Below, piece by piece: positions 4,990-6,748 of a stretch of 6,748 bases of DNA. The number at the start of each line of letters is the position of its first letter. The stretch's first letter is position 1. Where the stretch lies: positions 1 through 6,748 of the forward strand of contig CAYGBT010000098.1 in the NCBI GenBank assembly GCA_964348275.1, read 5' to 3'. Under the pieces are notes generated by a model. It worked only from the letters and a program-made list of their open reading frames with translations. It did not search any database and had not been told where the DNA came from. The DNA is from CSP1-5 sp964348275. GTDB taxonomy: Bacteria > Methylomirabilota > Methylomirabilia > Methylomirabilales > CSP1-5. Both the position numbers and the translations under genes were made by a program.

Positions 4990-6384
4990 GTGATCAGAAT
5001 CTTCCGACATTATCTTTCCTGGCAGGTACTCTTCCTAGTCCTCGCCGACTTAATGATCCTCTTCGCGGCCGGATTTGCCGGACGACTCACTCCGCTCCTC
5101 GGACTGCCTCCCCTCTGGATGGGGTCCGATCCCATCTTTCCGAAGGTCCTGGCGTTTACAGGATTGGGCTGTGCCGTCCTCTTTGTCGGTGGCGGATATG
5201 ATTTGTCCCCTCAGCACGGGCGGAAGGAGATTGTGATCCGTCTGATGGGCTGTTTTGCCGCCCTGGCCTTCCTGTTAGGGGCAATCGGATATGCCCTTCC
5301 GTATCTCCGATGGGGGCGCCTAGCGCTATTGCTTGCGCTCGTTTCTGCATTGTGTGCGGTAACTATTGTTCGTTTGATGACGCTTAAATTGTGGGATTCT
5401 CCCCACTTCCGCGAGCGGCTCCTGCTTCTGGGCGCCACGCCCCTGGCAGATCGCCTCATCGAGACAATTTCCAAGATGGGCTTCCGTGGGTTCGAGGTGT
5501 TGGGGTACGTGGACAACCGTTCGGAGGCTGAATTAGGTCTTAAAAACGGGTTGCCGGTCCTGGGCAAGGTCTCGGAGCTCGAGCGTGTTGTGGCAGAGCA
5601 CAAGGCAGGAACGATCGTGGTTACGTTGGATGAGCGCCGAGGGGCGCTCCCCCTGGCGCCCGCTCTTGACTGCAAACTGCGCGGGATTCGGGTCGAAGAC
5701 TGGCCGTCCTTTTACGAGCGGCTCACAGGAAGGATCGGGGTCGAGAATTTGCGACCGAGTTGGATGATCTTCTCCGATGGTTTTCACCAGGCATCCTTGA
5801 GCCAGACCGTGAAGCGAGCCTTGGATATCTGCCTGAGCCTCCTTTTCTTGATCCTGGGTTTCCCACTCTATGTCGCCATTGCCCTCGCCATCAAGCTCGA
5901 ATCCCGAGGCCCCATATTTTTCCGACAGCAACGCGTCGGCCAAGGAGGAAAAGTCTTTCGCCTGCTGAAGTTTCGGACCATGCACGAGGGGGCCGAAGGA
6001 AAAACCGGTCCGATCTGGGCAACGGAAGACGATCCACGCATCACAAAGATCGGTCGTTTTCTTCGGCGGTCGCGCCTCGATGAATTCCCACAAATTATGA
6101 ATGTGCTCAAGGGCGATTTGAGCTTTGTCGGGCCCCGTCCAGAGCGTCCCCACTTTGTCGCTATGTTACAACAACGAGTTCCCTATTACGTCCAGCGACT
6201 GAGCGTGAAGCCAGGGATCACCGGCTGGGCGCAGATCCGCTATCCATACGGATCGACCGTCGAGGACGCGATGCAGAAATTGGAGTACGACCTGTATTAC
6301 GTAAAGAACATGTCGATCTTTTTGGATTTTCTCATTCTGTTCAGCACGGTGCAAGTCGTCGTCTTCGGACGGGGAGCTCGATAG
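4990..6384 (+). CDS. EPS-initiating polyprenyl-phosphate sugar (glycosyl-1-phosphate) transferase, EpsB type of PEP-CTERM-associated loci
   Basis: The enzyme should transfer a hexose- or HexNAc-1-phosphate from a nucleotide sugar to undecaprenyl phosphate at the inner membrane, starting the EPS repeat unit. The product is 464 residues. Four hydrophobic segments lie at about 11-31, 52-69, 84-106 and 109-129. A soluble Rossmann-like region follows at about 141-260 (LLLLGATPLADRL, then GYVDN). A fifth membrane segment (about 279-303) leads into the bacterial sugar transferase domain. That domain has FFRQQRVGQ at 310-318, KFRTM at 327-331, DDPRITKIGRFLRRSRLDE at 347-365 with the Asp-Glu pair of the catalytic site, GPRPERP at 381-387, and VKPGITGWAQ at 406-415. 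The N-terminus MIRIFRHYLS and the C-terminus FGRGAR resemble the EpsB-like family of PEP-CTERM EPS loci. The sugar specificity cannot be read; the neighbouring glmS hints at an amino sugar. Confidence 0.93.
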   Translation: MIRIFRHYLSWQVLFLVLADLMILFAAGFAGRLTPLLGLPPLWMGSDPIFPKVLAFTGLGCAVLFVGGGYDLSPQHGRKEIVIRLMGCFAALAFLLGAIGYALPYLRWGRLALLLALVSALCAVTIVRLMTLKLWDSPHFRERLLLLGATPLADRLIETISKMGFRGFEVLGYVDNRSEAELGLKNGLPVLGKVSELERVVAEHKAGTIVVTLDERRGALPLAPALDCKLRGIRVEDWPSFYERLTGRIGVENLRPSWMIFSDGFHQASLSQTVKRALDICLSLLFLILGFPLYVAIALAIKLESRGPIFFRQQRVGQGGKVFRLLKFRTMHEGAEGKTGPIWATEDDPRITKIGRFLRRSRLDEFPQIMNVLKGDLSFVGPRPERPHFVAMLQQRVPYYVQRLSVKPGITGWAQIRYPYGSTVEDAMQKLEYDLYYVKNMSIFLDFLILFSTVQVVVFGRGAR

Positions 6385-6392
6385 CACCACCA

Positions 6393-6398
6393 GGGGAG
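6393..6398 (+). promoter_or_regulatory. Ribosome binding site of the chain-length gene
   Basis: GGGGAG lies six bases before ATG 6405, in the 20-base gap after the sugar transferase stop. The good spacing supports this start. Confidence 0.65.
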
Positions 6399-6404
6399 CG
6401 TGTC

Positions 6405-6748
6405 ATGACGCAACGAGCTCGAGTTCTTCGAGCTAATCAAGCAGGGGTCGACCTCGATTACGTGCAAATCCTTCTCGGCGTCCTCAGGCGGCGAAAGAAG
6501 GTGGTGATCGCCACCTTCGTCCTCATCGCCATCCCTATCCTCGGATGGAACATCTACGGGCAGCGGCCCCGCTTTGCGTCCAGTGCCGTAATCCACATTA
6601 AGGCGTCCATCGCAAACATTTTTCCCGGGATGCGGGGTCTCCCAACAGGTCCAAACCTATCCGTGCAGATGGCGGTGCTCAAGAGTCGGAGCCTCGCGAA
6701 TGAGGTCCTTGAGATCGTGCCACAGGAGACCATAGACGAGCTGATCCA
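6405..6748 (+). CDS. Wzz-type polysaccharide chain-length determinant / co-polymerase, N-terminal part; 3' end outside window
   Basis: The frame is open from ATG 6405 to the window edge, giving 114 residues. A short cytoplasmic stretch with VDLDYVQILLGVLRRRKK at 15-32 is followed by a membrane segment at about 33-51. The periplasmic chain begins RPRFASSAVIHI at 54-65, and SVQMAVLKSRSLANEVLEIV lies at 86-105. This order, the amphipathic leader, the Arg/Lys-rich boundary, the first membrane helix, the F-x-S-x-A-x-I strand and the LKSRSLA helix, is typical of the Wzz/GNVR family. These inner-membrane proteins set polymer length and in many EPS systems work with a tyrosine kinase. Whether a kinase domain is fused, or a separate kinase gene follows, cannot be seen here. 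It is the third gene of the glmS block and probably cotranscribed with it. Confidence 0.85.
   Translation, partial: MTQRARVLRANQAGVDLDYVQILLGVLRRRKKVVIATFVLIAIPILGWNIYGQRPRFASSAVIHIKASIANIFPGMRGLPTGPNLSVQMAVLKSRSLANEVLEIVPQETIDELI

Noticed and set aside
5533..6153. Minus-strand open frame (206 codons) inside the sugar transferase
   Set aside because: It is antisense to the conserved catalytic domain, with no recognisable motif or start context.
1..6748. Mobile element or defence system
   Set aside because: There is no transposase, integrase, terminal repeat or toxin-antitoxin-like gene. All genes fit one EPS locus.

Overview
This window is most likely part of an exopolysaccharide (EPS) synthesis and export locus on a GC-rich chromosome of a two-membrane (Gram-negative type) bacterium. 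All six genes run on the + strand and are tightly packed except for one 383-base gap. The proteins resemble the EPS modules that accompany PEP-CTERM/exosortase systems, especially the EpsB-type initiating sugar transferase and the EYDDNVF-type outer-membrane barrel. No exosortase or PEP-CTERM substrate gene is visible here, so that link is by resemblance only. The phylum cannot be fixed from the sequence; a deltaproteobacterial, Nitrospirota or NC10-like lineage would fit.

Layout. Positions 1-378 hold the 3' end of a sigma-54 activator (AAA+ tail plus Fis-type helix-turn-helix). After 19 bases comes a small Wza-like periplasmic export protein (398-1231), and 5 bases later an outer-membrane beta-barrel protein with a proline-rich N-terminal linker (1237-2769). 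Positions 2770-3152 are non-coding and relatively AT-rich. This gap holds a weak terminator-like hairpin, several inverted repeats and a good candidate sigma-54 (-24/-12) promoter. A second tight block follows: glmS (3153-4985), an EpsB-type polyprenyl-phosphate sugar transferase (4990-6384) and the 5' end of a Wzz-type chain-length determinant (6405 to the window edge).

How the parts may work together (inference). GlmS supplies glucosamine-6-phosphate for amino-sugar nucleotides. The EpsB-type enzyme loads the first sugar phosphate onto undecaprenyl phosphate. The Wzz-like protein controls chain length, and the Wza-like protein with the beta-barrel forms the periplasmic and outer-membrane exit. 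The export protein has no C-terminal outer-membrane helix, so the adjacent barrel is a natural candidate for the pore. The activator upstream is a plausible regulator of the sigma-54 promoter in front of glmS, with an 8-bp-arm inverted repeat at 2921-2947 as its candidate enhancer site. The activator gene also carries a run of nine C residues exactly between its AAA+ and DNA-binding parts.
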